Shown piece by piece: positions 16,701 through 24,251 of a stretch of DNA of 52,184 bases. This stretch comes from Arthrobacter terricola. Its GTDB lineage: Bacteria > Actinomycetota > Actinomycetes > Actinomycetales > Micrococcaceae. Location: assembly GCF_004354015.1 (NCBI RefSeq), contig NZ_SMRU01000033.1, positions 1 to 52,184 of the forward strand, written 5' to 3'. The stretch's first letter is position 1. Each line of letters starts with the position of its first letter. Under the pieces are notes generated by a model. The model was not told the DNA's origin. It was given only the letters and a program-made list of their open reading frames with translations, and searched no databases. Both the position numbers and the translations under genes were made by a program.

Positions 16701-18563
16701 CCCGTGTCGCCGACGGTCGCTTCGGAGCACCTCGCCGCCCTGCGCAAAGCCAACCGCGCCCTTGCCATCACCCTCGGCGGAACCGAACGTTTCGCCGCCA
16801 TCGAAGACGCGGCCAGGCTCCGGGATGCAATCGGCGTTCCCCTGCCCATGGGCGTTCCGCTGGCCTTCATCGAGCCCGTTCATGATCCACTCGGCGACCT
16901 CGTCTCCCGCTACGCCCGGACCCACGGACCCTTTACGGCAGAGGAGGCCGCCACACGGCTGGGACTCGGAGTCGCCGTCGTAAGCACCGCGTTGAAACGC
17001 TTGGCGGCCGACGGCAGGGTGGTGGAAGGCGAGTTCCGTCCCCATCCGAGCGTACCGGACGGGAACGTGGCAGTGCCGCCTGCTTCGACAGAGATTCCCG
17101 CCGTGCTGGACCTGCCCGTCGTTCCTCCGGGAGTCGAGTGGTGCGACGCCGAGGTCCTTCGCAAGCTCCGGCGCCGTTCCTTGGCAGCCTTGCGCGCCGA
17201 AGTGGAACCTGTGGACGCTTCCGCGTACGGGCGGTTCCTGCCCGCGTGGCAAAACGTCGCGGTTCCGGCCGCGGGCCGTCCCGGTTCTTCCGGTGGCCGG
17301 GGCGCTTCGGCCCTCCGTGGCCTGGACGGCATCATGACGGTGGTTGACCAACTCTCCGGAGTGCCGATTCCGGCGTCGGCGTGGGAGCCGTTGGTCCTCG
17401 CCAGCCGGGTGTCGGACTACCAACCGGCCATGATGGACGAACTCATGGCCGCCGGGGAAGTCGTCTGGTCCGGCGCGGGGTCGCTGCCCGGAAATGACGG
17501 ATGGATCAGCCTCCACGTGGCCGAAGCCGCCGAACTCACGCTCAATCCGAGCCCCGACTTCGAACCCGGCGATGCCCAGTTGCGCCTCCTGGAATACCTG
17601 CAGTCCGGTGGCGCCTACTTCTTCCGGCAGCTCACCGAGGTTGCCGGCGGAATGGACGCGGTGCTGAGTGACAGCGCCGTAGTTGCCGCTTTGTGGGACC
17701 TGGCGTGGGCCGGACGCATTACGGGCGATACCTTCGCTCCCGTACGCGCGATGATTTCCGCCGGCCGCACCGCGCACAGGCAGCCTTCCCGGACACCGCG
17801 GGCCAGGTCGCTGCGGATGAGCAGGCTCGGACGCTCTCACGGGACCGGCCTGATGGGATCACCGACCGGTGCATCGCCCACTCCCCCGGTAGCCGTCGGA
17901 CGCTGGTCGGCACTTCCCACTCCCGCCCTCGACCCCACGGTCCATGCGCGCGGCACCGCGGAACTGCTCCTCGACAGGTACGGCGTCGTGACCCGCGGTT
18001 CCGTGATGGCGGAGAACATCCTCGGCGGATTCGGGCTGATGTACAAAGTCCTGGCGCGGCTCGAAGAAGTCGGCCGCTGCCGCCGCGGCTACTTCATCGA
18101 ACACCTTGGCGCCGCCCAATTCGCCGTGCCCGCAACAGTGGACCGCTTGCGCTCCTTCACGGAAGATGCCCAGCTCGCCAAAGCCGAGCCCGTCGCCTTG
18201 GCATTGGCGGCCACGGACCCGGCCAATCCGTATGGCGCCGCCCTCCCGTGGCCTGCCCAGGCCGTGGACGCAGGTTCAGGCCACCGGCCGGGTCGCAAGG
18301 CCGGGGCTTTGGTGGTGATGGTCGACGGCGCGCTGGTCCTTTACGTCGAACGCGGCGGAAAGACGCTGCTCACCTTCACCGATGACGCCGGCGTCCTGGC
18401 GGCAGCCGCCGCTGCCTTGGTCGGCGTGGTCCATCGGGGAGCCGTGGACAAGCTCATCATGGAGAAAGTGAACGGCCACGACCTCCTGGACACTCCAGTG
18501 GCCGCAGCATTGACCGCGGCCGGGGCCTACTCCACGCCGAAAGGATTGAGGATCCGTGCCTGA
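13701..18563 (+). CDS. lhr: Lhr-type large ATP-dependent helicase
   Basis: The product of about 1,620 aa is a superfamily 2 helicase of the long Lhr class. Walker A is APTGSGKT with Lys60, the DEVH box is at residues 183-186, motif III-like GLSATVEP follows, and motif VI-like QRVGRAGHQ lies in the second RecA domain. After the core come winged-helix and beta-barrel regions and a long Lhr C-terminal extension, in line with the family's usual 1,500-1,600 residues. Lhr translocates on single-stranded DNA in repair. The ATG at 13701 stands 6 bases behind CATGAT, consistent with a leaderless start; an in-frame TTG at 13683 is less likely. It pairs with nei downstream. Confidence 0.9.
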   Translation: MQESGSLNGPGVSAMDRFSRATREWFLGAFSAPTPAQDGAWRAISSGSHALVVAPTGSGKTLAAFLWALDRLLSTVPAVPVDSKGPKRKTRVLYISPLKALGVDVERNLRSPLIGITQTAKRLGLPAPLVSVGVRSGDRTTADRRALLSRPPDILITTPESLFLMLTSRARETLSEVDTVIVDEVHAVAGTKRGGHLAVSLERLDALLPKPAQRIGLSATVEPRELVAQFLAGSAPVEIVAPPSRKNWNLAVSVPVEDMSDLAGAAGAFDSGPASGLQPQASIWPHVEEKIVDLVLSKQSTIVFANSRRLAERLTARLNEIYAERQLMALDVFSTAALESTPPDFGPPASTATPAHMMAQAGSTSGADPVLARAHHGSVSKDQRALIEDDLKSGRLRCVVATSSLELGIDMGAVDLVIQVESPPSVASGLQRVGRAGHQVGEISEGVLFPKHRADLVHTAITVERMLGGRIERLHVPANPLDILAQQTVAATALGSIDVEEWFATVRRSAPFATLPRSAFDATLDLLAGRYPSDEFAELRPRIVWDRNAGTIEGRPGAQRLAVTSGGTIPDRGLFGVYIIGTEEDSAQAPGSTSRAAKGGRRVGELDEEMVYESRVGDVFALGATSWKIEDITHDRVLVSPAFGQPGKLPFWKGDSLGRPVDLGRALGAFVRELSSSDQGPALERCKASGLDDYAANNLLQYLNEQKQATEIVPSDRTLVVERFHDELGDWRVVLHSPFGMPVHAPWALAVGQRLQQRYGLDGSAMAADDGIVLRVPMMEDEPPGAELFLFEPEELEQIVTAEVGGSALFASRFRECAARALLLPRQNPAKRQPLWQQRQRSAQLLDVARKYPSFPIVLETVRECLQDVYDLPALKDIAASIERRELRLVQTTTQQPSPFAKSLLFGYVAQYLYEGDSPLAERRAAALALDSTLLNELLGRVELRELLDAKVIEATERELQRLTPDRRVRGMEGVADLLRLLGPLNPEEVAERLQAEDGNPVSPTVASEHLAALRKANRALAITLGGTERFAAIEDAARLRDAIGVPLPMGVPLAFIEPVHDPLGDLVSRYARTHGPFTAEEAATRLGLGVAVVSTALKRLAADGRVVEGEFRPHPSVPDGNVAVPPASTEIPAVLDLPVVPPGVEWCDAEVLRKLRRRSLAALRAEVEPVDASAYGRFLPAWQNVAVPAAGRPGSSGGRGASALRGLDGIMTVVDQLSGVPIPASAWEPLVLASRVSDYQPAMMDELMAAGEVVWSGAGSLPGNDGWISLHVAEAAELTLNPSPDFEPGDAQLRLLEYLQSGGAYFFRQLTEVAGGMDAVLSDSAVVAALWDLAWAGRITGDTFAPVRAMISAGRTAHRQPSRTPRARSLRMSRLGRSHGTGLMGSPTGASPTPPVAVGRWSALPTPALDPTVHARGTAELLLDRYGVVTRGSVMAENILGGFGLMYKVLARLEEVGRCRRGYFIEHLGAAQFAVPATVDRLRSFTEDAQLAKAEPVALALAATDPANPYGAALPWPAQAVDAGSGHRPGRKAGALVVMVDGALVLYVERGGKTLLTFTDDAGVLAAAAAALVGVVHRGAVDKLIMEKVNGHDLLDTPVAAALTAAGAYSTPKGLRIRA

Positions 18564-18574
18564 AGTAGTGGTCC

Positions 18575-19414
18575 GTGCCTGAGGGCGATTCGGTATGGCG
18601 TGCCGCCGCGGAACTCCACAAAGCCCTGGCGGGCCAGACGCTCACGGCCTCGGACTTCCGCGTGCCCCGCTTCGCCACCCTGAACCTGACCGGATGGACG
18701 GTGTCAGAAGTGGTGCCCAGGGGAAAGCATTTGCTGATGCGCTTGCTGGAATCCGGCGAGGCCGGGAATGACGGGAGGCGTACGCTGACCATCCACTCGC
18801 ACTTGAAGATGGAGGGAAGCTGGCAGGTCTACGCTCCCAGCGGCCGGTGGCGGAAGCCCGGCCACACGGCCAGGTGCGTCCTCCGCACGGCGACGGCCGA
18901 CGTCGTCGGATTCTCCCTGGGGATCCTGGAAGTGATCCCCACAGCGGACGAGGATCACGTGGTCGGACACCTCGGACCGGACCTCCTCGGCCCTGATTGG
19001 GACATGGAGGAGGCCGTTCGGCGCATCAAAGCCGCTCCGGATATTCCGATCGGGCTGGCCCTCCTGGACCAGAAGAACCTCGCGGGCATCGGGAACATCT
19101 ACCGTTGCGAGTCGTGCTTCCTGTCCGGGGTCCATCCTGCGGCACCGGTCTCGGCCGTGCCGGACCTGGCCGGGTTGCTCGCCGACGCCAAGAGACTGCT
19201 CGAGGCCAACCTCGGTTCAGCGCGGCGGGTGACGCGCGAATCTCCCCTGCGCGGTGTTCGCGGGGTTCCGCGCCCCGGCTACTGGGTGTACGGCCGGGAA
19301 CATCAACCGTGCCACCGCTGCGGCACACCCACCCACCGCGGAATGCTCGGACCCGCCTCCGGGATGGAAGACCGCGTCATCTACTACTGTCCTAGGTGCC
19401 AGCCGGTTCCGTGA
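18575..19414 (+). CDS. nei: DNA glycosylase of the Fpg/Nei family, next to lhr
   Basis: The 279-aa product starts MPEGDSVW. Pro2 and Glu3 are the catalytic residues of Fpg/Nei once Met is removed. The H2TH region includes LDQKNLAGIGNIYRCE, and a C-terminal zinc finger has two CxxC pairs (CHRCG and CPRC). The enzyme removes oxidised bases and cuts the abasic site. The GTG start lies 12 bases after the lhr stop, so the two are co-transcribed; the same lhr-nei order is known in mycobacteria. Its 3' end overlaps the convergent membrane gene by 23 bases. Confidence 0.9.
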   Translation: MPEGDSVWRAAAELHKALAGQTLTASDFRVPRFATLNLTGWTVSEVVPRGKHLLMRLLESGEAGNDGRRTLTIHSHLKMEGSWQVYAPSGRWRKPGHTARCVLRTATADVVGFSLGILEVIPTADEDHVVGHLGPDLLGPDWDMEEAVRRIKAAPDIPIGLALLDQKNLAGIGNIYRCESCFLSGVHPAAPVSAVPDLAGLLADAKRLLEANLGSARRVTRESPLRGVRGVPRPGYWVYGREHQPCHRCGTPTHRGMLGPASGMEDRVIYYCPRCQPVP

Positions 19415-20030
19415 CCACAGTTTCTTTGGAGCTGCGGGAAGCCTTCTCCGGGACCGTGAACAGCGGCAACAGCAACTGCACGGTAGGACCGATAGCCAAG
19501 GCGTAAACCACGGTTCCTATTCCGACGGATCCGCCGAGCAGCCAGCCCACAGCCAGGACAACCACCTCGATCAGGGTCCTGGACAACCGCACGGACCAGC
19601 CCGTTCGGCGGGCAAGGCCGGTCATGAGCCCGTCACGGGCACCCGGGCCGAGACGGGCCCCGATGTAGCAGGCCGAGGCGATGCCGTTCAGGACCACTGC
19701 CCCGGCGAGCATGGCGATCTGCCCTCCCATGTGCGAAAACGCGGGAATCAAGGCCAAGCCGATGTCCGCGAAGACCCCCACAAGAACAGCGTTCGCGAGC
19801 GTTCCGAAACCGGGCATTTGCCGCAACGGGATCCAGAGAAGCAGCACGAGGAAGCTCACGACCACCACCACGGTGCCGATGCTCCACCCGAGCTTCCCAG
19901 CAAGTCCCTGATGGAACACATCCCAAGGATCCAAGCCGAGGCCGGCCCGGATGAACATGGCCAGGGAAACGCCGTACATAGCGAGGCCAATGAGGAGCTG
20001 GGTGATTCTGCGGGTCATCATGCTCACCAT
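19392..20030 (-). CDS. yczE: YczE-like membrane protein (YitT-type family)
   Basis: The 212-aa protein has about five membrane helices. Sequence features include MYGVSLAMFIRAGLGLDPWD then VFHQGLAGKLGWSIGT, and later GARLGPGARDGLMTGLARRT, both typical of the YczE/YitT family (GLGxxPWD motif). Function is unknown; it is often paired with a MocR regulator. The start is chosen at the ATG at 20030, since upstream codons in the same frame read into the divergent gene. It is divergent from the MocR gene with a 52-base gap. Confidence 0.8.
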   Translation of the reverse strand: MVSMMTRRITQLLIGLAMYGVSLAMFIRAGLGLDPWDVFHQGLAGKLGWSIGTVVVVVSFLVLLLWIPLRQMPGFGTLANAVLVGVFADIGLALIPAFSHMGGQIAMLAGAVVLNGIASACYIGARLGPGARDGLMTGLARRTGWSVRLSRTLIEVVVLAVGWLLGGSVGIGTVVYALAIGPTVQLLLPLFTVPEKASRSSKETVVTEPAGT

Positions 20031-20041
20031 GATCGTCGAGA

Positions 20042-20078
20042 ACTGGCATTGCTTTCCATAGCCAGTTTGCAATACTGG
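20042..20078. promoter_or_regulatory. Three ACTGG motifs in the yczE/yczR intergenic region
   Basis: ACTGG occurs at 20042-20046, as its complement CCAGT at 20062-20066, and again at 20074-20078, filling the 52-base gap between two divergent starts. A -35-like TTGCTT (20049-20054) and -10-like AATACT (20071-20076) sit between them, 6 bases before the regulator's ATG. The arrangement suits a MocR operator that controls both genes. Confidence 0.5.
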
Positions 20079-20082
20079 TCTT

Positions 20083-21528
20083 ATGCCCGGCTCCCTTAAC
20101 CCCACAGCTTTGGTACGCCTCCTTGGTCCATGGAGCACCGGCGCCGCGCCCGCGTACCGCGAGCTTGCCGACGTCGTACGCCTTTTAGTTATGGACGGAC
20201 GCATTCCCCTGGACGTCGCGCTGCCCAGCGAGCGGGCGCTCGCGGCCGCGCTGGACCTCAGCCGAACCACGGTCACGGCCGCCTACGCGAGCTTGCGCGA
20301 GCAAGGATTCCTCTCGGGCGGCCAAGGCAGCCGGGGCCGGACAGGCATTCCGCACCGCGCGGCCCCCATCAGCGGGCCAGGACTAGCGGTTCCGGATGGC
20401 ATCCTGGACCTCGCCTACGCATCGTTACCCGCGACGGGCGAGGTGGTGCACCGGGCTTTCGCCGACGCGTTGCTCGACCTGCCGGCCCTGTTGCCGGGCT
20501 TTGGATACGACGCCGTCGGGCTCCTGCCTCTGCGCGAGGCGATCGCGGAGCGTTATACGGCAGCCGGCGTCCCCACGTCCGCCGGGCAAATCCTGGTGAC
20601 GTCCGGAGCGCAGCACGCCTTGAACATCGTCCTGAAAACCCTCGCCGGCCGGCAGCAAAAAGTCCTCGTGGAACATCCGAGCTACCCGAACGCGCTCGAT
20701 GCGATCCGCGCGTCGGGCTCCCGCGCCGTGCCGGTTCCGATGCCGCATGCGGCGGGCTGGGACATCGACGCCATGGTGGCGGCCATGCGCCATCAACGGC
20801 CGGCCATGGCCTACCTCGTACCGGACTTCCACAACCCCACCGGGCGGATCATGTCCAATCTCCAGCGCCGAAGGCTGGTCCGTGAAGCTGCGGGAACCGG
20901 CACGGTCCTGGTGGTGGACGAGACCATCCGGGAACTCAACCTCGACGGCGTCAGCACCTCGCCGCTCGCGGCGTTCAGTCCCGCCGTGGTGTCCATTGGC
21001 TCGCTCAGCAAGTCCCACTGGGCCGGCCTCCGCACCGGTTGGATCCGTGCGGACGAAGAACTGATCAGCCGGTTCATCCAAGCCCGGACCACCATGGACC
21101 TGGGCGGGCCGATTGTCGAGCAGTTGGCCGCCGCGCGGCTGGTCCGAGCGTTCACCGAACCGCTCGACGCCAGGCTTGCGGAGCTTCGACGCAACCGGGA
21201 ATCCCTACTGGAACTCCTGGCCGAGCACTTGCCCGAGTGGCAAGTGGAACGTCCCCGCGGCGGCCTTACCGCCTGGTGCAGGTTGCCAACCCCGTCCAGC
21301 ACTGCCCTGACCGTAATAGCCCCCGACTTCGGGGTGCGGCTCGCAGCCGGCCCCCGGTTCGGGATCGGCGGGGCTTTCGAGCACTTCATGCGCGTCCCGT
21401 ACACGCTGCCGCCGGCCCGGCTTGAAACTGCAGTGCTGGCGTTGCGGGACGCCCAGGCCAAGCTTGACGCTTCGCCGCAGCTCCGGCGAACCCTCAAGGC
21501 CCCGAAGGAAGTGGCGGCTGTGGCGTAA
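20083..21528 (+). CDS. yczR: MocR/YczR-type transcriptional regulator with aminotransferase domain
   Basis: The 481-aa protein has a GntR-type winged helix at about residues 20-90 (LPSERALAAALDLSRTTVTA then AYASLREQGFL) and a fold-type I aminotransferase-like domain. The PLP lysine is Lys310 in GSLSKSHWAGLRTGW, and DFHNPTGRIMS and VDETIREL match the PLP site of active members. MocR proteins bind PLP or an aminoacyl derivative and regulate the neighbouring divergent gene. The pairing with yczE is the known YczR-YczE arrangement. The start lacks a ribosome site and may be leaderless. Confidence 0.85.
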   Translation: MPGSLNPTALVRLLGPWSTGAAPAYRELADVVRLLVMDGRIPLDVALPSERALAAALDLSRTTVTAAYASLREQGFLSGGQGSRGRTGIPHRAAPISGPGLAVPDGILDLAYASLPATGEVVHRAFADALLDLPALLPGFGYDAVGLLPLREAIAERYTAAGVPTSAGQILVTSGAQHALNIVLKTLAGRQQKVLVEHPSYPNALDAIRASGSRAVPVPMPHAAGWDIDAMVAAMRHQRPAMAYLVPDFHNPTGRIMSNLQRRRLVREAAGTGTVLVVDETIRELNLDGVSTSPLAAFSPAVVSIGSLSKSHWAGLRTGWIRADEELISRFIQARTTMDLGGPIVEQLAAARLVRAFTEPLDARLAELRRNRESLLELLAEHLPEWQVERPRGGLTAWCRLPTPSSTALTVIAPDFGVRLAAGPRFGIGGAFEHFMRVPYTLPPARLETAVLALRDAQAKLDASPQLRRTLKAPKEVAAVA

Positions 21529-21534
21529 AGGTCG

Positions 21535-22050
21535 CTAAGCCACCGGAGCCGCTGGGGCCGCGCTTGCTGCCCGACGCGATCCCATCCGTTGCTTGGCGGT
21601 GTTGCTGCCCGGGCCTACCGGGACATGCGAGGTCGCCTTGGCGAGGCCGAACAGCGGCATGCCGTTGTAGACCACTTCGATTCCCGACGCCGGGACCTGG
21701 TAAGTCTCGTGCCACACCCCGATGTCGCCGCTGCCCGATACCTCCTTCATGAAACTCCGCCACGGTGCCAGGTGCGGGGATTCCCTGTCCGCGGCGAAAC
21801 GCCTCAAATGTTCAGGGCTCTCCCAATAGCTGAGAAGCATGGTGGTGCGCCCGAACCACTGCTCGCAGCCCAGCATTCCGGACTCGGGATGTTCCGCGAG
21901 ATGCCGCAGCATGGTGGGCATCTCCGACGCCACGCGCATCACCTTCCCCACCTTCCACCAACGGTTGGCCCGCATTCCAATGAGGAAAACGGTCACTGAT
22001 TCACGTCCAGCGTCCGCCGTGAAGCGGCCCGGAAAGATTTCCTGCGCCAT
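21535..22050 (-). CDS. DUF4188 family protein (dimeric alpha-beta barrel, monooxygenase-like)
   Basis: The 171-aa protein has the DUF4188 features VTVFLIGMRANRWWKVGKV near the N-terminus, EQWFGRTTMLLSYW in the middle and GVWHETYQVPASGIEVVYNG at the end. Relatives are phenylacetaldoxime-dehydratase/monooxygenase-like small enzymes. No catalytic residue can be named with certainty. It is divergent from a TetR gene, and the shared 76-base gap carries a strong palindrome, so TetR control is likely. Its 3' end abuts the yczR stop (6 bases). Confidence 0.75.
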   Translation of the reverse strand: MAQEIFPGRFTADAGRESVTVFLIGMRANRWWKVGKVMRVASEMPTMLRHLAEHPESGMLGCEQWFGRTTMLLSYWESPEHLRRFAADRESPHLAPWRSFMKEVSGSGDIGVWHETYQVPASGIEVVYNGMPLFGLAKATSHVPVGPGSNTAKQRMGSRRAASAAPAAPVA

Positions 22051-22081
22051 GACTTGCCCCTGCCTTGTTGCTCCGAATTGG

Positions 22082-22115
22082 TTTCATAACGTCGTTACAA
22101 AACAACGTTATGAAA
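22082..22115. promoter_or_regulatory. TetR operator-like palindrome
   Basis: TTTCATAACG and CGTTATGAAA form perfect 10-base arms at 22082-22091 and 22106-22115. A smaller AACG-T-CGTT symmetry lies inside the left half. It sits between the divergent DUF4188 and tetR starts and overlaps the probable tetR promoter, so it should control both. Confidence 0.65.
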
Positions 22116-22126
22116 TAATGGAGGAC

Positions 22127-22699
22127 ATGGCAAGACCTGTATTGCACGACGATTCCCTCAAAGAGCGGCTGCTCGACACCACCGCGGACCTCGTCCACCG
22201 CATGGGCCCGGCACGAGTCACCCTGCGCGAGGTAGCCGCGGAAGCCGGGACGTCCACCACGGCCGTCTACTCACTGTTCGGCGGGAAGTCCCAGCTGCTC
22301 ACCGCTGTCGTGGACAACGGCTTCCGCTCCTTCGGCGACGCGCAACGCAGCGCGTCCGGAGGCGGTCTTCGCGGCCTCGGCCTCGCATACCGGGAGTGGG
22401 CGCTGGAACATCCGACTTTGTACCGGCTCATGTTCGGCGGGACCCTTGCCGCCTACGTGGACTGCAGCCCGACGCCGGCCGTCGCCTCGGACGCGATGGC
22501 TCCCCTCATCGAGGCGGTCACCTCGGCGCAAAACGCCGGCGCCATCCGCGACTTGCCCACTGAAACCGTTGCGGTCGCCATCTGGGGCCAGGTCCATGGC
22601 CTGGTTAGCCTCCAACTCGCGGAACTCGGCGCTCCCGGCACCGACTGGGACGCCTTCTACTCCGAAGCCATCGACGCCATCGCCCGTGGCTGGGCATAA
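22127..22699 (+). CDS. TetR-family regulator divergent from DUF4188
   Basis: The 190-aa protein starts MARPVLHDDSLKERLLDTTA and has a TetR helix-turn-helix (VTLREVAAEAGTSTTAVYSL) at about residues 27-46. The C-terminal half carries the TetR_C/WHG-like block LGLAYREWALEHPTLYRLMF. Starts at 22118 and 22127 are both possible. The second is preferred because AATAAT lies 7 bases upstream and GGAGG is too close for ordinary initiation. It should repress itself and the divergent DUF4188 gene through the palindrome between them. Confidence 0.85.
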   Translation: MARPVLHDDSLKERLLDTTADLVHRMGPARVTLREVAAEAGTSTTAVYSLFGGKSQLLTAVVDNGFRSFGDAQRSASGGGLRGLGLAYREWALEHPTLYRLMFGGTLAAYVDCSPTPAVASDAMAPLIEAVTSAQNAGAIRDLPTETVAVAIWGQVHGLVSLQLAELGAPGTDWDAFYSEAIDAIARGWA

Positions 22700-22735
22700 C
22701 CACGACGCACAAATTGACCCAGGATGCGGAAATGC

Positions 22736-22767
22736 CCTGGCGCTACCGGAATTCCAGTAGCGCCAGG
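22736..22767. terminator. Bidirectional terminator hairpin
   Basis: CCTGGCGCTAC and GTAGCGCCAGG form a perfect 11-bp stem, and the loop itself contains GGAATTCC. It lies between the convergent tetR and SRPBCC genes, so it probably stops transcription from both sides. Confidence 0.7.
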
Positions 22768-22800
22768 CCATTCGCGCGTCGCTGAGCAGGTCCCGCGTCG

Positions 22801-23493
22801 CTAGGCGTAGACCTTCTCGAGGAATCCGCCCCATGCCTTCGTAGTGGCGTCGGAGTCGCCGTGGCCACTGAAGTCGTGCACCGTCATTCCCACCGGAGCA
22901 CCGAAGGAGTTCCGGCCGAAGAAGCGGTAAAGGGTATCGGCGGTCCGCAGGCCCAGGAAGTACTGGTTGGAGAAGTCGACCTCGCCACTCAGCCGCCCCA
23001 CGCCGTCGACGTCCACCTCGACCGTTTCGCCCTGCGCAGCATCGTCAACACCCAACGCCTTCTTGAGCTGGACGAATCCGTCCGGCGACTGCGAGGCAGC
23101 CGGACCCTGGATGTCCGTGAAGACCACGGGCTTTCCGTCGAAATGCTGCAGGTACTGGCCCAGGGTGTGGAGGTAGAACTCGGTGTGCTTGCTGGCGCCG
23201 TCGTATTGCTCATCCCAGTTGTCGGCGAAGATTCCGCTGTGGATGTAGTGCAGCTTGGCGCGGCCGCCGTCGAGCGGTTCGAGTACGTGCTCCAACTGGT
23301 TGAACCAGCCGTCCGGGCCTTCCATGCGCGACACCAAGTGAGAGGGGTATTCGTCCACGGTCTTCACGGCTGGCCACTGGTCCGTGGGGAACATCCAGGC
23401 AGGAGTGTCCGCGGTGATGGCCTGCCATACGCGTTCGGGGGTGCCGGGCAGCTCAGTGTCCGCCACGATTTCGAATTCACGGTTGCTAGTCAT
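22801..23493 (-). CDS. SRPBCC (AHSA1-like) protein coupled to an ArsR-type regulator
   Basis: The 230-aa protein begins FEIVADTELPGTPERVWQAI, then WMFPTDQWPAVKTVDEYPSH, followed by further strands, consistent with an AHSA1/START-type domain. The C-terminal half is longer than in minimal members and ends in WGGFLEKVYA. Ligand and role are unknown. Its ATG overlaps the end of the ArsR-type gene by 8 bases (23486-23493), so the two are translationally coupled. This regulator-plus-SRPBCC pairing is common in actinobacteria. Confidence 0.8.
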   Translation of the reverse strand: MTSNREFEIVADTELPGTPERVWQAITADTPAWMFPTDQWPAVKTVDEYPSHLVSRMEGPDGWFNQLEHVLEPLDGGRAKLHYIHSGIFADNWDEQYDGASKHTEFYLHTLGQYLQHFDGKPVVFTDIQGPAASQSPDGFVQLKKALGVDDAAQGETVEVDVDGVGRLSGEVDFSNQYFLGLRTADTLYRFFGRNSFGAPVGMTVHDFSGHGDSDATTKAWGGFLEKVYA

Positions 23494-24118
23494 TGTCCTG
23501 TTCCTTTTCTGGTGAGTGCTGCATGTTTTCCTTGAGTGCCGGATGGAGTACGACGACGAGACGGTGCTTGCGTGCGCCGCTCGCTGTCGCGTCGGCTCCG
23601 CCGTCGTGATACTTGTCCACGAGGCGGGTCACCGCGACGCCGAGTTCCTCGGCAAAAGCGGCACGGTCCGCCGCCGAGCGGAAGGTGATTTCGCCGTCGA
23701 TCGCGAAGCTTGCAAGCTTCTTCTTGGCCGCGGCTGCTCCCGCGATCAGCTTGCCCATCTCCTGGACTGTCCTCGCGGCGAGCGCCAGGAGCCAGAAGGC
23801 GGAAAAGCGATCCGAGAACCGGCGCGGATCAGGCGCCACCGACGCGAGTGCCACCGGCGAGATCAGGTACGAGGCCGCCGTCGCACGCAGGACGCGTTCG
23901 GTGACGTTGCCCTTCCTTCGCTCCTCGACCAATTCCACGAGGCCGTGCCGTTCGAGGGCTTTGAGGTGGTAGTTGACCTTCTGCCTGGGCAGGCCCACCT
24001 TGGTGGACAACTGCGTGGCGGAAGCGGGCTCGGCGAGCTCCTGCAGGATGCGGGTTCGGATCGGGTCCAGCGACGCTTCGGCCGCCGCGGGGTCCTCGAT
24101 CACTTCGATGTCCAACAT
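23486..24118 (-). CDS. ArsR-type winged-helix regulator
   Basis: The 210-aa protein has an ArsR-like winged helix at about residues 15-75 (LDPIRTRILQELAEPASATQ then LSTKVGLPRQKVNYHLKAL) and a wing with ERRKGNVTERVLRAT. No cysteine metal site is visible, so it is not a classical arsenic sensor. The C-terminal helical part may bind ligand. It is first in a two-gene operon with the SRPBCC gene. Its promoter carries a GACAA/TTGTC inverted repeat, implying autoregulation. Confidence 0.8.
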   Translation of the reverse strand: MLDIEVIEDPAAAEASLDPIRTRILQELAEPASATQLSTKVGLPRQKVNYHLKALERHGLVELVEERRKGNVTERVLRATAASYLISPVALASVAPDPRRFSDRFSAFWLLALAARTVQEMGKLIAGAAAAKKKLASFAIDGEITFRSAADRAAFAEELGVAVTRLVDKYHDGGADATASGARKHRLVVVLHPALKENMQHSPEKEQDND

Positions 24119-24124
24119 GCTTCA

Positions 24125-24154
24125 ATTGTGCCTACCGACAACTTTTTTTGTCAA
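24125..24154 (-). promoter_or_regulatory. Promoter and operator of the ArsR-SRPBCC operon
   Basis: On the minus strand TTGACA (24154-24149) and CACAAT (24130-24125) are 18 bases apart, and the -10 lies 6 bases before the ATG, suggesting a leaderless mRNA. GACAA-N6-TTGTC (24137-24152) overlaps the -35. The region is AT-rich against its surroundings. Confidence 0.55.
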
Positions 24155-24251
24155 GAATTTTTTAATTGTCCGTTGAGTTGGAAGGACAACACAGCCAGTA
24201 TCCGTGCAGTCAGCGAAGGAGTACCCTGCGGTTATCCCGTCCGTGAGGTGC

